Shown here: one piece after another, positions 1-8,384 of the stretch
How positions within the stretch are numbered: the stretch's first letter is position 1
Layout of the letters: each line of letters begins with the position of its first letter
The notes under the pieces: model-generated
What the model was told of the DNA's origin: nothing
The model's input: the letters and a program-made list of their open reading frames with translations, nothing else
Databases searched by the model: none
From: Dokdonella_A sp040005635
Lineage (GTDB): Bacteria > Pseudomonadota > Gammaproteobacteria > Xanthomonadales > Rhodanobacteraceae
Direction: 5' to 3'
NCBI GenBank assembly: GCA_040005635.1
Contig: JBDTYM010000001.1
Coordinates: forward strand, 41,324 to 105,323
DNA length: 64,000 bases
Position numbers and translations under genes: made by a program

Positions 1-1817
1 AGTTCCTCGTTGCGCGCCGGCGATTCGAGCAAGGCTTGGAATTCCGCGCCGCTGATCGGCCTGCTGAACCAGTAGCCCTGCCCTTCGGTGCAGCCATTGC
101 CGGCCAGCCAGTCCAGCTGACTGGCCGTCTCGATGCCTTCGGCGGTAGTGCGGATGCCGAGTTCGCGCGCCAGGCGGATCACCGCTCGAATGATCGCGGT
201 CGAATCCGCGTCCATGCCGATGTCGCGCACGAAGGACATGTCGATCTTGATACGGTCGAATGGAAACGAGCGCAGCGACTGCAGAGAAGAGTAACCGGTG
301 CCGAAATCGTCGAGCGACAGGCGCACGCCGTAATCGTGCAGTTCGTGCAATGCGGTGCGCGTGGCGAGATCGCGCGACAGCAGCGCGCTCTCGGTCACCT
401 CCAGGTCCAGCCGCTCCGGCGGCAACCCGGCCTGATGCAGCGCGCTGACCACATCGAGCACGAAGCCCGCTTTCCTGAATTGCAGCGGCGACAAGTTGAC
501 CCCGACCTTGATCGCGCGCGGCCAGTTTGCCGCGGCCGTGCAGGCTTCGCGCAGGACCCAGTCGCCGAGCGGGCCGATCAGGCCGATTTCCTCGACGATC
601 GGAATGAACACGGCCGGTGAGACTGCGCCATGCACCGGATGTCGCCAGCGCAGCAGCGCCTCGACCGCGGTGAGCTCGTTTGTCGCCAGCACGATGATCG
701 GCTGGTAGACGAGCGCGAACTCGCCATTGTCGACGGCGTTGCGCAGATCCTGTTTCATGCTGCGGCGGGACTGCACCGCGATTTCCATATCGGGCACGAA
801 GAAGCGATACGTCTTGCGGCCCTCACTTTTCGCCTCGTACAGCGCCATGTCGGCGCGCTTGGAAAGATCGGCGAGCGGCATCTCCGCATCGGCGGTCTGT
901 GCGATGCCGATGCTGGCGCCGATGCTCACGCGTTGCTCGTCGATGTCGAACGGGTCGTCGAGCACGGCAAGAATCTTCTGCGCGAGCAGCGAGCCCTCCA
1001 GCGGGCCGGCCGGACACGATTGGATCACCGCGAACTCGTCGCCGCCCAGACGCGCAACGAAGGCGCTGTCGCCCATGCACGCAAGCAGACGTCGCGCCAC
1101 GCCCTCGAGCAGCAGGTCGCCGACGCGATGGCCGAGCGTATCGTTGACGCCCTTGAAGTCGTCGAGATCGATATACAGGATGTTGACCGCGCGATCCGGC
1201 GGCAGCGCGGCCAACACGTCCGCCGCGAGTTCCTGGAATTGCGCACGGTTCGGCAGCCCGGTCAGGCTGTCGTAGAACGCGAGCTGGTTGATGCGCGACT
1301 GCACCTCGTCGTGCTCGATCGCGATCGCACACAGATGCACGCACTTCTCGACGATCTGGCGTTCGAGCTCGGCCGGCCCGCGCCGTGTGCTGTAATAAAA
1401 CGCGAACGTGCCGACGACGCGCTGGTCGCGCGACTTGATCGGACTCGACCAGCACGCTTGCAGCCCGATCGGCAGCGCCAGCGCCTTGTAGTCGGCCCAC
1501 AACGGATCGGTCTCGATGTCGCAGACCTCGACCGCTTCGCGGCGAAACGCGGCGGTGCCGCACGAACCGCAGCTGGCGCTGATCGGAACCCCTTCCAGCG
1601 CTCGCGAGTAGTGCTCGGGCAGGCTCGGCGCCGCCAGCGGATGCAGGCGACCCTGCGCATCGATGGTGAGGATCGTGCAGATCGTGTCCGGCGCGAGCTG
1701 CTCGGCACGCAGACAGATACGCTGCGCGATCGTCACCAACTTCTCGCCGCGCGCGACCGCTTCCAGGATCTCGCTCTGCAGATGCAGCAGACTTTCACTG
1801 GAACCGACTTCGGTCAT
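1..1817 (-). CDS. GAF-GGDEF-EAL cyclic-di-GMP signalling protein (3' end cut by window)
   Basis: This is a c-di-GMP turnover enzyme running off the left edge, with about 605 residues visible from the ATG at 1817. The order is an N-terminal GAF-like sensor (about residues 10-160), a GGDEF domain (about 170-330) and an EAL domain (from about 345). The cyclase signature RLGGDEFAVI is intact near residue 257. In the EAL part I read VEALLRW, NLSPLQF, LEVTESAL, DDFGTGYSSL, KIDMSFVRD and AEGIET, so the phosphodiesterase metal ligands also look intact. No transmembrane segment is visible, so it is probably a soluble sensor. Family knowledge: such hybrids can be bifunctional, or use GGDEF as a GTP-sensing module for EAL. 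Net activity cannot be read from sequence. It is isolated, with a different kind of gene upstream. Confidence 0.92.
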   Translation of the reverse strand, partial: MTEVGSSESLLHLQSEILEAVARGEKLVTIAQRICLRAEQLAPDTICTILTIDAQGRLHPLAAPSLPEHYSRALEGVPISASCGSCGTAAFRREAVEVCDIETDPLWADYKALALPIGLQACWSSPIKSRDQRVVGTFAFYYSTRRGPAELERQIVEKCVHLCAIAIEHDEVQSRINQLAFYDSLTGLPNRAQFQELAADVLAALPPDRAVNILYIDLDDFKGVNDTLGHRVGDLLLEGVARRLLACMGDSAFVARLGGDEFAVIQSCPAGPLEGSLLAQKILAVLDDPFDIDEQRVSIGASIGIAQTADAEMPLADLSKRADMALYEAKSEGRKTYRFFVPDMEIAVQSRRSMKQDLRNAVDNGEFALVYQPIIVLATNELTAVEALLRWRHPVHGAVSPAVFIPIVEEIGLIGPLGDWVLREACTAAANWPRAIKVGVNLSPLQFRKAGFVLDVVSALHQAGLPPERLDLEVTESALLSRDLATRTALHELHDYGVRLSLDDFGTGYSSLQSLRSFPFDRIKIDMSFVRDIGMDADSTAIIRAVIRLARELGIRTTAEGIETASQLDWLAGNGCTEGQGYWFSRPISGAEFQALLESPARNEE

Positions 1818-2014
1818 CTCCGTCGCGCGTGCGCGCCCCTCAAGCGTCTGGTCCCTGTCACAGTGGACCTGCGGAATCCAATCCGCGCAGCGCCAAGCAA
1901 GGTCGACCAAATAACCAGCATGGCACGCGGGCGGGCACCGCCACGGTGACGCACATCACATACCCGAATCTTTTCGTTCATCAAACGGCTCCCCAGCCGA
2001 GGCGGATTCGCGCG

Positions 2015-3088
2015 CTAACCTGCCGGAGCGCCTTCAACCGACTCCCGCGTCGGCTCGCGATCGAACCGGTGCAGGTCCACGTGTGCCGTTGCGACCGGCC
2101 TGTAGTTCTCATCGAACGCGACGTCGCCTAAGCGCCAGCCGGCCGGCGTCCACAGCGCTCCCCAGAAGCGGCGGAAGGCGCCCCACTGCATCGCGATCAG
2201 ACCTCGCTCGTTGTCGATATCGACCATCGGATCGCCGACGCCGGTCAATCGCGGCGGCTCACCGTACAACGCCGTGCCGAACACGACATCCCAGATCGAG
2301 AACACCTGACCGTAGTTGCAATCATGCAGCCGTGGCCGGTCCGGGTCGACGATCATGTGATGCAGACGATGAAACTTCGGGTCGACGAAGAAACGCGAAA
2401 GGCGACCGAAACCGAAACGCACATTCGCATGCGACCAATTCTGCGCCAGTTCGCCAATGAACATCAGCAGGGCGAACTGGTCCGGCTCGACGCCGATGAA
2501 CAGGCCGACCGTGGCCAGTACCATCGACTGCAGGAAACCGTCGACATAGCTGCCGCGGTCGTTCGTCCAGCAGCTCATCTGGCGCTGGCTGTGATGCATG
2601 CTGTGCAGCGCCCACCACCAGGGGATCGCATGCTGGGTGCGATGCATCCAGTAGTAGACGAAGTCGTAGATCAGGTAGTAGACGAAGAACAGCGCCAGCG
2701 GATGCTGATCGAACCAGGGGATCCAGTGCGCCAAGCCGGTGGCGACGGCGTCGCTGCCGGTCGCAACCGGCGTGCCGCCGGCAAACCAGTTTGCCAATGG
2801 CGTCAGTACGAGATAGGCGAACAGCGGATTCAAGCCCAGCAGCATCACCAGCGTATAAGTGCGGTCGATGCGCGCATAGCGGCGATGCTGCCACCGCTCC
2901 GCCGGTGCCAGTGTTTCGAGCGGACGGAAGATCAGGCCGATCACAAGAACCTGCGCGAGCGCAATCAGCAGCGCCTCGGCGATCTCACGCGGATCGCCCG
3001 CCAGTCCGTTCAGATGAATAAAAGTCAGCGATGGCGTGACCGCGTTCGCGTTCAGCCAGTCGACGGCATGGGACCACAACTCGACCAT
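2015..3088 (-). CDS. Sterol desaturase / fatty acid hydroxylase family membrane protein
   Basis: This is a 357-residue integral membrane di-iron oxygenase of the fatty acid hydroxylase superfamily. The three His boxes are clear: HRTQH (149-153), HSMHH (162-166) and HRLHH (240-244), with an extra conserved NWSHANVR near 218. Several hydrophobic segments lie between residues 35 and 145 and near 190-215. Family knowledge: members hydroxylate or desaturate C-H bonds of lipids, and bacterial ones act on fatty acyl chains, carotenoids or hopanoid/sterol-like lipids. The substrate cannot be assigned here because no lipid-biosynthesis gene is adjacent. The start at 3088 gives a natural N-terminus. 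A strong GC hairpin lies upstream between this gene and the next minus-strand gene. Confidence 0.88.
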   Translation of the reverse strand: MVELWSHAVDWLNANAVTPSLTFIHLNGLAGDPREIAEALLIALAQVLVIGLIFRPLETLAPAERWQHRRYARIDRTYTLVMLLGLNPLFAYLVLTPLANWFAGGTPVATGSDAVATGLAHWIPWFDQHPLALFFVYYLIYDFVYYWMHRTQHAIPWWWALHSMHHSQRQMSCWTNDRGSYVDGFLQSMVLATVGLFIGVEPDQFALLMFIGELAQNWSHANVRFGFGRLSRFFVDPKFHRLHHMIVDPDRPRLHDCNYGQVFSIWDVVFGTALYGEPPRLTGVGDPMVDIDNERGLIAMQWGAFRRFWGALWTPAGWRLGDVAFDENYRPVATAHVDLHRFDREPTRESVEGAPAG

Positions 3089-3117
3089 GCCGCGATTGTA
3101 ACGCCGCCGCCAGCGAA

Positions 3118-3140
3118 CGCGGCCGGCGTTGCCGGCCGCG
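3118..3140. terminator. Perfect 10-bp GC hairpin, terminator-like without a U tract
   Basis: CGCGGCCGGC and its exact complement are separated by the 3-base loop GTT. The hairpin lies just past the stop of the minus-strand secreted protein gene and 30 bp before the next minus-strand start. No T run follows on either strand, so if it terminates it is not a canonical intrinsic terminator. Confidence 0.4.
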
Positions 3141-3153
3141 CTCGCAACTTCGA

Positions 3154-3555
3154 TCAGCGCATCGCGACGCGATCGGTGCAGCTCACGTCATCGACGCTGA
3201 CCTTGACGATCTCGGTCGTGTGCTGACCTTCCGCGGTGTCGAAGTAGTGGCGGTCGACGGCGATCGTGCGACTCGCGCCACGTGGCACGGTGTAATTGAG
3301 CAGCTTGCTGTCGGTGCTGGTGGCACCGTCTTCGGTCTTCCAGGCGGCCTTGTAGTGGATCACGCCGCTGCAGCCATCGGCGACGCACTGATCGCCGTTG
3401 ACGCCGAACACGATACGGAACTCATCCTTGTTGAGGCGCATCACGACCGGATCGTTGGTCAACGAAACCGGGCAAGCCGAGGCCGGAGCGGCCGAGGCGA
3501 TCGAGGCGGCTCCGAGCGCGGCCAGCGCAAGCAGGCTCAGGACAGTCTTCTTCAT
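3154..3555 (-). CDS. Small secreted protein of unknown function
   Basis: This 133-residue protein has a clear Sec signal peptide: MKK start, hydrophobic stretch LSLLALAALGAASIA, and likely cleavage after ASA near residue 22. The mature part is about 110 residues with four cysteines (ACPVS, DQCVADGCSG and DVSC), consistent with two periplasmic disulfides. I do not recognise the domain; the alternating hydrophobic pattern suggests a small beta-rich fold. A GGAG Shine-Dalgarno precedes the ATG at 3555, supporting this start. It is monocistronic by spacing, with an AT-rich upstream region holding a plausible promoter and a GC hairpin just downstream. Function unknown. Confidence 0.75.
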   Translation of the reverse strand: MKKTVLSLLALAALGAASIASAAPASACPVSLTNDPVVMRLNKDEFRIVFGVNGDQCVADGCSGVIHYKAAWKTEDGATSTDSKLLNYTVPRGASRTIAVDRHYFDTAEGQHTTEIVKVSVDDVSCTDRVAMR

Positions 3556-3653
3556 GGGTGAATCTCCGGGCAGTTGGGAAGCTTGCTGCCGCGATCGCCT
3601 CAGGAGTGGACTTGTCGGCGGAACAATCCTTTGTGCGACGCAGCAATTACGCT

Positions 3654-3684
3654 CTTATATGCACCGTATACAAAGGAAAATCAA
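3654..3684 (-). promoter_or_regulatory. Possible sigma70-type promoter of the small secreted protein
   Basis: On the minus strand TTGATT (3684-3679) is followed after 19 bp by TATAAG (3659-3654), inside the most AT-rich stretch of the neighbourhood and about 100 bp before the start at 3555. The spacer is longer than the ideal 17 bp, so this is tentative. Confidence 0.3.
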
Positions 3685-3777
3685 TAAGCTGAGAATAGCC
3701 TAAGGATGCGGCAGTGCGACGCACTTAGCCGGCTAGACGGTTTCCAGGCGCCGTGAGGGCGCGCGACCCGCGGCGAT

Positions 3778-4143
3778 TCACTGGCTTGCGGGCCACTGCC
3801 GGAAGATCACACAGACGCCCGTGGCGTCGCGCACCGCAAATTCGAGGGCGCCCCAGGGCTTTTTCGTCACGTCGCGGCCGTTTGGATGCAGCAGATCAGG
3901 GCGACGCGAGCGGATTTCCACATGTTGTACGCCGATCGCATCCGTTTCGATCGCGATTTCGGGACGATCCCTGGCCGCGAATTCGGGACTCGCGACCAGA
4001 TATGCCTTGGCGCCGTCGCGCGCGATGACGGCGAGGTCCTCGTCCTGATGCAGGATCTCGAAACCCAGGCCGTCGACGAAGAAGTCGATCCCCTCGTCGA
4101 GGTGGTCGTAGAAGATCTTCGGAATCAATCGCTGCAGCATCAC
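3778..4143 (-). CDS. VOC superfamily (glyoxalase/bleomycin-resistance-like) protein
   Basis: A 121-residue single-domain VOC protein. The start LIPKIFYDHLDEGIDFFVDG matches the first beta-alpha unit of the fold, and the end GALEFAVRDATGVCVIFRQW matches the last strand, where a metal-binding Glu or His usually sits. Family knowledge: the fold covers glyoxalase I, extradiol dioxygenases and drug-binding proteins. Too few metal ligands can be assigned to claim a reaction. It lies upstream of, and reads away from, a DUF1993 gene on the same strand, with a 150-bp gap. Real gene, function uncertain. Confidence 0.75.
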   Translation of the reverse strand: MMLQRLIPKIFYDHLDEGIDFFVDGLGFEILHQDEDLAVIARDGAKAYLVASPEFAARDRPEIAIETDAIGVQHVEIRSRRPDLLHPNGRDVTKKPWGALEFAVRDATGVCVIFRQWPASQ

Positions 4144-4296
4144 CGCGCTCCTTTACGGCGCAATCATGTGCACAAGGGACGCGCGCAGGCGAGAACGGCG
4201 CGCAAAAGCTGCCAAGGCCGTCGCATAGATTGTGCGATGCCGGATTGACCGCCTTTCCGATCACTGCCGCGCGCAGGCGCGCGACAGTGCTGTGGC

Positions 4297-4809
4297 TCAG
4301 GTCGGCAGGGTGCCGATGAAGTCCGTCTTGCCGATCTCGACGCCGCTCTGGCGCAGGATGGCGTAGGCAGTCGTCACGTGGAAATAGAAGTTCGGATGCA
4401 CGAAGCCGAACAGATAGTCCTGCCCCTTCAGGTGCGCATCGGTGCCCCTGATCGGTATGCTGATGTCGCGCTGGTCGCTGCCGTCGAACTTTGCCGCATC
4501 GATCGTCTGCACGTATGCGATCGTCTTCGCGATACGCGCCTGCAGTTCGTCGAACGTCGTTTCGTTGTCGTCGAACGACGGCCGCTCGACACCCGTCAGA
4601 CGCGAGCTGGCGTTCTTCGCGTGATCGCTCGCAATCTGGATCTGGCGCGACAGCGGCAGCATGTCCGGAAACAGGCGCGCACTGACCAACACAGCCGGAT
4701 CGATCTTCTTCGCCTGCGCGTGCGTGGCGGCCTTGCGCAGGATTTCGGCCAGATTGGTCAGGGTGCGGACGAAAACCGGTACCGAGGCCTGATACATCAG
4801 ATGGGACAT
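4297..4809 (-). CDS. DUF1993 family protein
   Basis: A 170-residue protein matching the DUF1993 family over its full length. Recognisable segments are the N-terminal VPVFVRTLTNLAEILRKA, the central LFPDMLPLSRQIQIASDHAK, and the C-terminal FGFVHPNFYFHVTTAYAILR, which gives the characteristic HPNFYFH histidine pair. The predicted fold is a DinB-like four-helix bundle, soluble and cytoplasmic. The biochemical role of the family is unknown. The start at 4809 is the only sensible one, and no partner gene is evident. Confidence 0.82.
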   Translation of the reverse strand: MSHLMYQASVPVFVRTLTNLAEILRKAATHAQAKKIDPAVLVSARLFPDMLPLSRQIQIASDHAKNASSRLTGVERPSFDDNETTFDELQARIAKTIAYVQTIDAAKFDGSDQRDISIPIRGTDAHLKGQDYLFGFVHPNFYFHVTTAYAILRQSGVEIGKTDFIGTLPT

Positions 4810-5009
4810 GCGAATCTCCTGGAAGCGTTCTTATGGGCGCCGGAACGGCGGCCGCGTGTCATCCAAAAAGCACGCGGCGCGAACGAGGTTGTGGCGGTCG
4901 GCGCGGATGCAAGCGCGCGCGCAAGACTTCCGGCACATCGCCGCCTTCGACGTCACGGTTATGCTGCGCCGCTTCGATGGCACTCTCCCTGCAACGACAA
5001 GGCGCTGAC

Positions 5010-6524
5010 ATGCTGAAACGTTCGACGACCGCGCTGCTCGCGGCATGCCTGATGCTGCTCGGCCTATCGGCGGTGCCCGCGGTTTTTGCCGCAGACGATT
5101 CCGCCAAGGAGAGCGCCAAGGATGCCGGCAAGGACGACTTCGGCAAGCTGCCGCCGTTCCCGGCCGACAAGACCGTACACGAGACGACCACTGTCGACGG
5201 CAAGAAGCTCAGCTACGACGCGACCGTCGGCTCGCTGCCGGTCGAGGACGAGAAAGGCAAACCGATTGCCGACGTCATGTTCATCGCCTACACGATGCCC
5301 GGCAAGGATCGTCCGGTCACGTTCGCGTTGAACGGCGGACCCGGCGCGTCGTCGGTGTATCTCAACCTCGGCGCGCTCGGACCCAAGCGCGTGCAGTTCG
5401 GCGCCGAAGGCAACAGTCCGTCCGATCCGGCCGTCGCGCGCGACAACCCCGGCACCTGGCTCGACTTCACCGACATCGTCTTCATCGATCCGGTCGGCAC
5501 CGGCTTCAGCCGCGCGCGCATCCCGGAAGACGAGGCGAAGAAGAAGTTCTATACGACCGACGCCGACATCAACTATCTGTCGCGCATCATCTATGACTGG
5601 CTGGTCAAGAACGATCGGCTGATGTCGCGCAAATACCTGGTCGGCGAAAGCTACGGCGGCTTCCGCGGTCCACGCATCACGCACTATCTGCAGACGCGCC
5701 TCGGCGTCGCGATGAACGGCATCGTGCTGGTGTCGCCTTACCTCGATCCCGCCGCGAACGACAACGGTGACCTGTCGCCGCTGCCGTGGATGCTGACCCT
5801 GCCGAGCATCTCGGCGGCCAACCTCGAACGCCACGGCAAGCTGACCGACGCGGCGATGGCCGACATCATCGCCTACACGCGCGGCGACTACGTCACCGAT
5901 CTGCTCAAGGGCCGCAGCGATCCGCAGGCGGTCGATCGCATCGTCAAGCGCGTGACGGAACTGTCTGGCCTCGAACCCGAGTTCGTTCGTCGTGCCGGCG
6001 GTCGCCTGGAGACTCAGGCCTATCTGCGCGAGGTATTCCGTGCCGAAGGCAAGCTCGGCAGCCGCTACGACTCCAACGTAACCGCATGGGACCCGTTCCC
6101 GTTCTCTCCCGAGCAGCGCACGAATGACCCGATCCTCGACGGCATCATCGCGCCGACGACGACCGCGATGGTCGACTTCATCACGCACACGGTCGGCTGG
6201 AAATACAGCGGCCGCTACAACGCGCTGAGCTACGAAGTGAACCGCCTGTGGGAGCGCGGCGACGTGGAAAACAAGGGCTCGGTTCAGGAGCTGCGCCAGT
6301 CGGTAGCGATCGACTCGAAGCTGCAGGTACTCATCGCGCACGGCTGGGGCGACCTGTCCTGTCCGTTCATGGCCTCCAAGCTGATCGTCGACCAGATGCC
6401 GCTGATGGGCGACCCCAACCGCGTGCAGGTCAAGGAATATGCGGGCGGCCACATGTTCTACAGCCGCGGCGACAGCCAGGCCGCACTGCGCCAGGACGTG
6501 ATGAGGGTGTACGCGGCACACTGA
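5010..6524 (+). CDS. Secreted serine carboxypeptidase, peptidase family S10
   Basis: This is a 504-residue S10 peptidase that removes C-terminal residues from peptides in the periplasm or outside the cell. The ATG at 5010 begins a clean signal peptide (MLKRSTTALLAACLMLLG, cleavage near VFA/AD). In-frame sequence upstream lacks secretion features, so the longer reading is rejected. Family landmarks are GGPGASS near residue 109 (oxyanion region), the nucleophile GESYGG (Ser214), Asp448 in GWGDLSCP and His481 in GGHMFY. The length is normal for bacterial S10 proteins, which are common in Xanthomonadales. A charged Lys/Asp-rich linker follows the signal peptide. Confidence 0.93.
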   Translation: MLKRSTTALLAACLMLLGLSAVPAVFAADDSAKESAKDAGKDDFGKLPPFPADKTVHETTTVDGKKLSYDATVGSLPVEDEKGKPIADVMFIAYTMPGKDRPVTFALNGGPGASSVYLNLGALGPKRVQFGAEGNSPSDPAVARDNPGTWLDFTDIVFIDPVGTGFSRARIPEDEAKKKFYTTDADINYLSRIIYDWLVKNDRLMSRKYLVGESYGGFRGPRITHYLQTRLGVAMNGIVLVSPYLDPAANDNGDLSPLPWMLTLPSISAANLERHGKLTDAAMADIIAYTRGDYVTDLLKGRSDPQAVDRIVKRVTELSGLEPEFVRRAGGRLETQAYLREVFRAEGKLGSRYDSNVTAWDPFPFSPEQRTNDPILDGIIAPTTTAMVDFITHTVGWKYSGRYNALSYEVNRLWERGDVENKGSVQELRQSVAIDSKLQVLIAHGWGDLSCPFMASKLIVDQMPLMGDPNRVQVKEYAGGHMFYSRGDSQAALRQDVMRVYAAH

Positions 6525-6573
6525 TCGCACGGCGCCGGTCGCGCCAGCGTCCGGCGCACTTGCGCGCGAGCGT

Positions 6574-7827
6574 GTGCGTCTCGACACTCGGCAATTCCCG
6601 GACGTCAGGCGAACCACGATTCTCTCGAAGGACATCAAAGGCGCGGCAAAGCTGGCGGTCGATGCGACGGTTGCCGTGACCGATATCGTCGAGGCCATGC
6701 ACGCGAACATTGCGCGCATTCCGGGCCAGCGCGCGCCTGCAGCCACCCGCACGCAAGGCTTGACCGCCTTCATCTATCGCAGTATCCGCCGCGTGGCCGG
6801 CTGGGTCGGCTTCGGCCTCGACCAGGCGACCACCCAGCTGCAGCCCCTGCTCGACCGCGTCGCTGCGCAAGCGGTGGGGCCTGCGCGCGAGGCGCTGGTG
6901 GCAGCGCTCAACGGCATCCTCGGTGATCATCTGGTCGCAAGCGACAACCCGCTGGCGATACCGATGCAATTTCGTAACGCGGGCCGCGTGCAACCCTTTG
7001 CCGAAGGCGGCCGCACGCTGCTGCTGATCCATGGTCTGTGCATGCACGATGGGCAGTGGCTGCGCCATGACCACGACCATGGCGCAGCGCTCGCGCGCGA
7101 TCTCGACTATCGACCGGCCTACTTGCGCTACAACTCCGGCCTGCACGTGGCGGCGAACGGGCGCGAACTCGCGCGCCGGCTCGAGGACTGGATCGACGGT
7201 GCACGCGAACCGGTGACGGAACTTGCGATCGTCGGGTACAGCCTGGGCGGCCTGGTTGCACGCAGCGCCTGTTACTACGCGAAGCAAGCCGGCTATCGCT
7301 GGCCGCGACTGCTGAAACAGCTGGTCTTCCTCGGTACACCTCACCACGGCGCTCCGCTCGAACGCGGCGGCCACGGTATCGATCTCGTGCTGGGGCTGAG
7401 CCGCTACAGCGCGCCACTCGCCGCGCTCGGCCGCGTGCGCAGCGCAGGCATCACCGATCTGCGCCATGGCAGCCTGCTCGACGATGATGGACGCGGTGAC
7501 GATCGCTTCGAGCGCAGCGCGCAACGACCGCAGCACGTTCCGCTGCCACGCTCCGTCGCCTGCGCGGCGATTGCCGCGAGTACCGGCGAACGCGCGAATG
7601 ACCTCAGCGACCGGCTGCTCGGCGACGGTCTCGTGCCGGTCGCCAGCGCACTCGGCCGGCATGCCGATCCCGCACGTGCGCTCACGCTCCCTGCGCAACG
7701 GCAATGGGTCGGTTACGGTATCAATCACCTCGATCTGCTCGACGATCGCGACGTGTATGCGGCGTTGCGCGGCTTCCTCTCGACAGCGCGACCGCGGCGC
7801 GGCAGCCGCGTCGTATCCGTGCAATGA
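6574..7827 (+). CDS. Alpha/beta hydrolase, lipase/esterase-like
   Basis: A protein of about 417 residues with a lipase-type alpha/beta-hydrolase core: oxyanion loop LLLIHGLCMHDG, nucleophile elbow GYSLGG, LGTPHHG after it, and a C-terminal INHLDLL supplying the probable catalytic His. Roughly 120 residues precede the core and look like amphipathic helices rather than a signal peptide. The start is uncertain: GTG at 6574 is used here, and ATG at 6697 is the alternative; neither has a strong Shine-Dalgarno. The stop overlaps the yaiI start as ATGA (7824-7827), implying translational coupling. Substrate unknown. Confidence 0.8.
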   Translation: MRLDTRQFPDVRRTTILSKDIKGAAKLAVDATVAVTDIVEAMHANIARIPGQRAPAATRTQGLTAFIYRSIRRVAGWVGFGLDQATTQLQPLLDRVAAQAVGPAREALVAALNGILGDHLVASDNPLAIPMQFRNAGRVQPFAEGGRTLLLIHGLCMHDGQWLRHDHDHGAALARDLDYRPAYLRYNSGLHVAANGRELARRLEDWIDGAREPVTELAIVGYSLGGLVARSACYYAKQAGYRWPRLLKQLVFLGTPHHGAPLERGGHGIDLVLGLSRYSAPLAALGRVRSAGITDLRHGSLLDDDGRGDDRFERSAQRPQHVPLPRSVACAAIAASTGERANDLSDRLLGDGLVPVASALGRHADPARALTLPAQRQWVGYGINHLDLLDDRDVYAALRGFLSTARPRRGSRVVSVQ

Positions 7828-8291
7828 AGATTTGGGTCGATGCGGACGCGTGTCCGAAGGTCATCAAGGAGATCCTCTACCGCGCTGCCGAGCGGACGCG
7901 GATCGAATTGATTCTGGTCGCGAATCAGCCCCTCGCCGTGCCGCGTTCCGCCTTCATCAGCAGTCGCGCGGTTGCGCAGGGCTTCGACGTTGCCGACGAT
8001 GCGATCGTCGATTGGGCCTCGCCCGGCGATCTCGCCGTGACCGCCGACATTCCGCTCGCCGCGAAGCTGGTCGACAAGGGCGTGCTCGCGCTGAATCCAC
8101 GCGGCGAGCTGTACAGCGCCGAGAACATCCGCCAACAGTTGTCGATGCGCAACTTCCTCGACGAACTGCGCGGCAGTGGCGTGCAGACCGGCGGACCCGA
8201 CGCGTTCAACCAGCGCGACCGCCAGGCGTTCGCGAATCAGCTCGACCGCCTGCTCGTGCAGCGCAATCCGGCTGCCGGCGCTGGAATCTAA
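7824..8291 (+). CDS. yaiI: YaiI/YqxD family (UPF0178, DUF188) protein
   Basis: A 155-residue cytoplasmic protein of the UPF0178 family. Diagnostic features are the N-terminal IWVDADACPKVIKEIL, the central VPRSAFISSRAVAQGFDVADD, and TADIPLAAKLVDKGVLALNP followed by GELYSAENIR. The acidic N-terminal VDADACP resembles PIN-like or NYN nuclease active sites, but the biochemical function of the family is not established. It overlaps the preceding hydrolase gene by 4 nt. Confidence 0.93.
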   Translation: MKIWVDADACPKVIKEILYRAAERTRIELILVANQPLAVPRSAFISSRAVAQGFDVADDAIVDWASPGDLAVTADIPLAAKLVDKGVLALNPRGELYSAENIRQQLSMRNFLDELRGSGVQTGGPDAFNQRDRQAFANQLDRLLVQRNPAAGAGI

Positions 8292-8384
8292 ACGGAGCCT
8301 GACCGCCGTCGATCCGTCACGCCGATGAAAGCATGCCTTAAGTATTGGCAGGCATAGTCGACGCTCGCGCGGTGGACCTCCACG

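Noticed and set aside
4833..5009. N-terminal extension of the S10 peptidase
   Set aside because: The in-frame sequence upstream of 5010 is basic and uncharacteristic; a proper signal peptide starts at 5010.
5064..6773. Minus-strand open frame of about 570 codons opposite the S10 peptidase
   Set aside because: The plus strand has complete S10 catalytic motifs and a signal peptide; the antisense frame has none.
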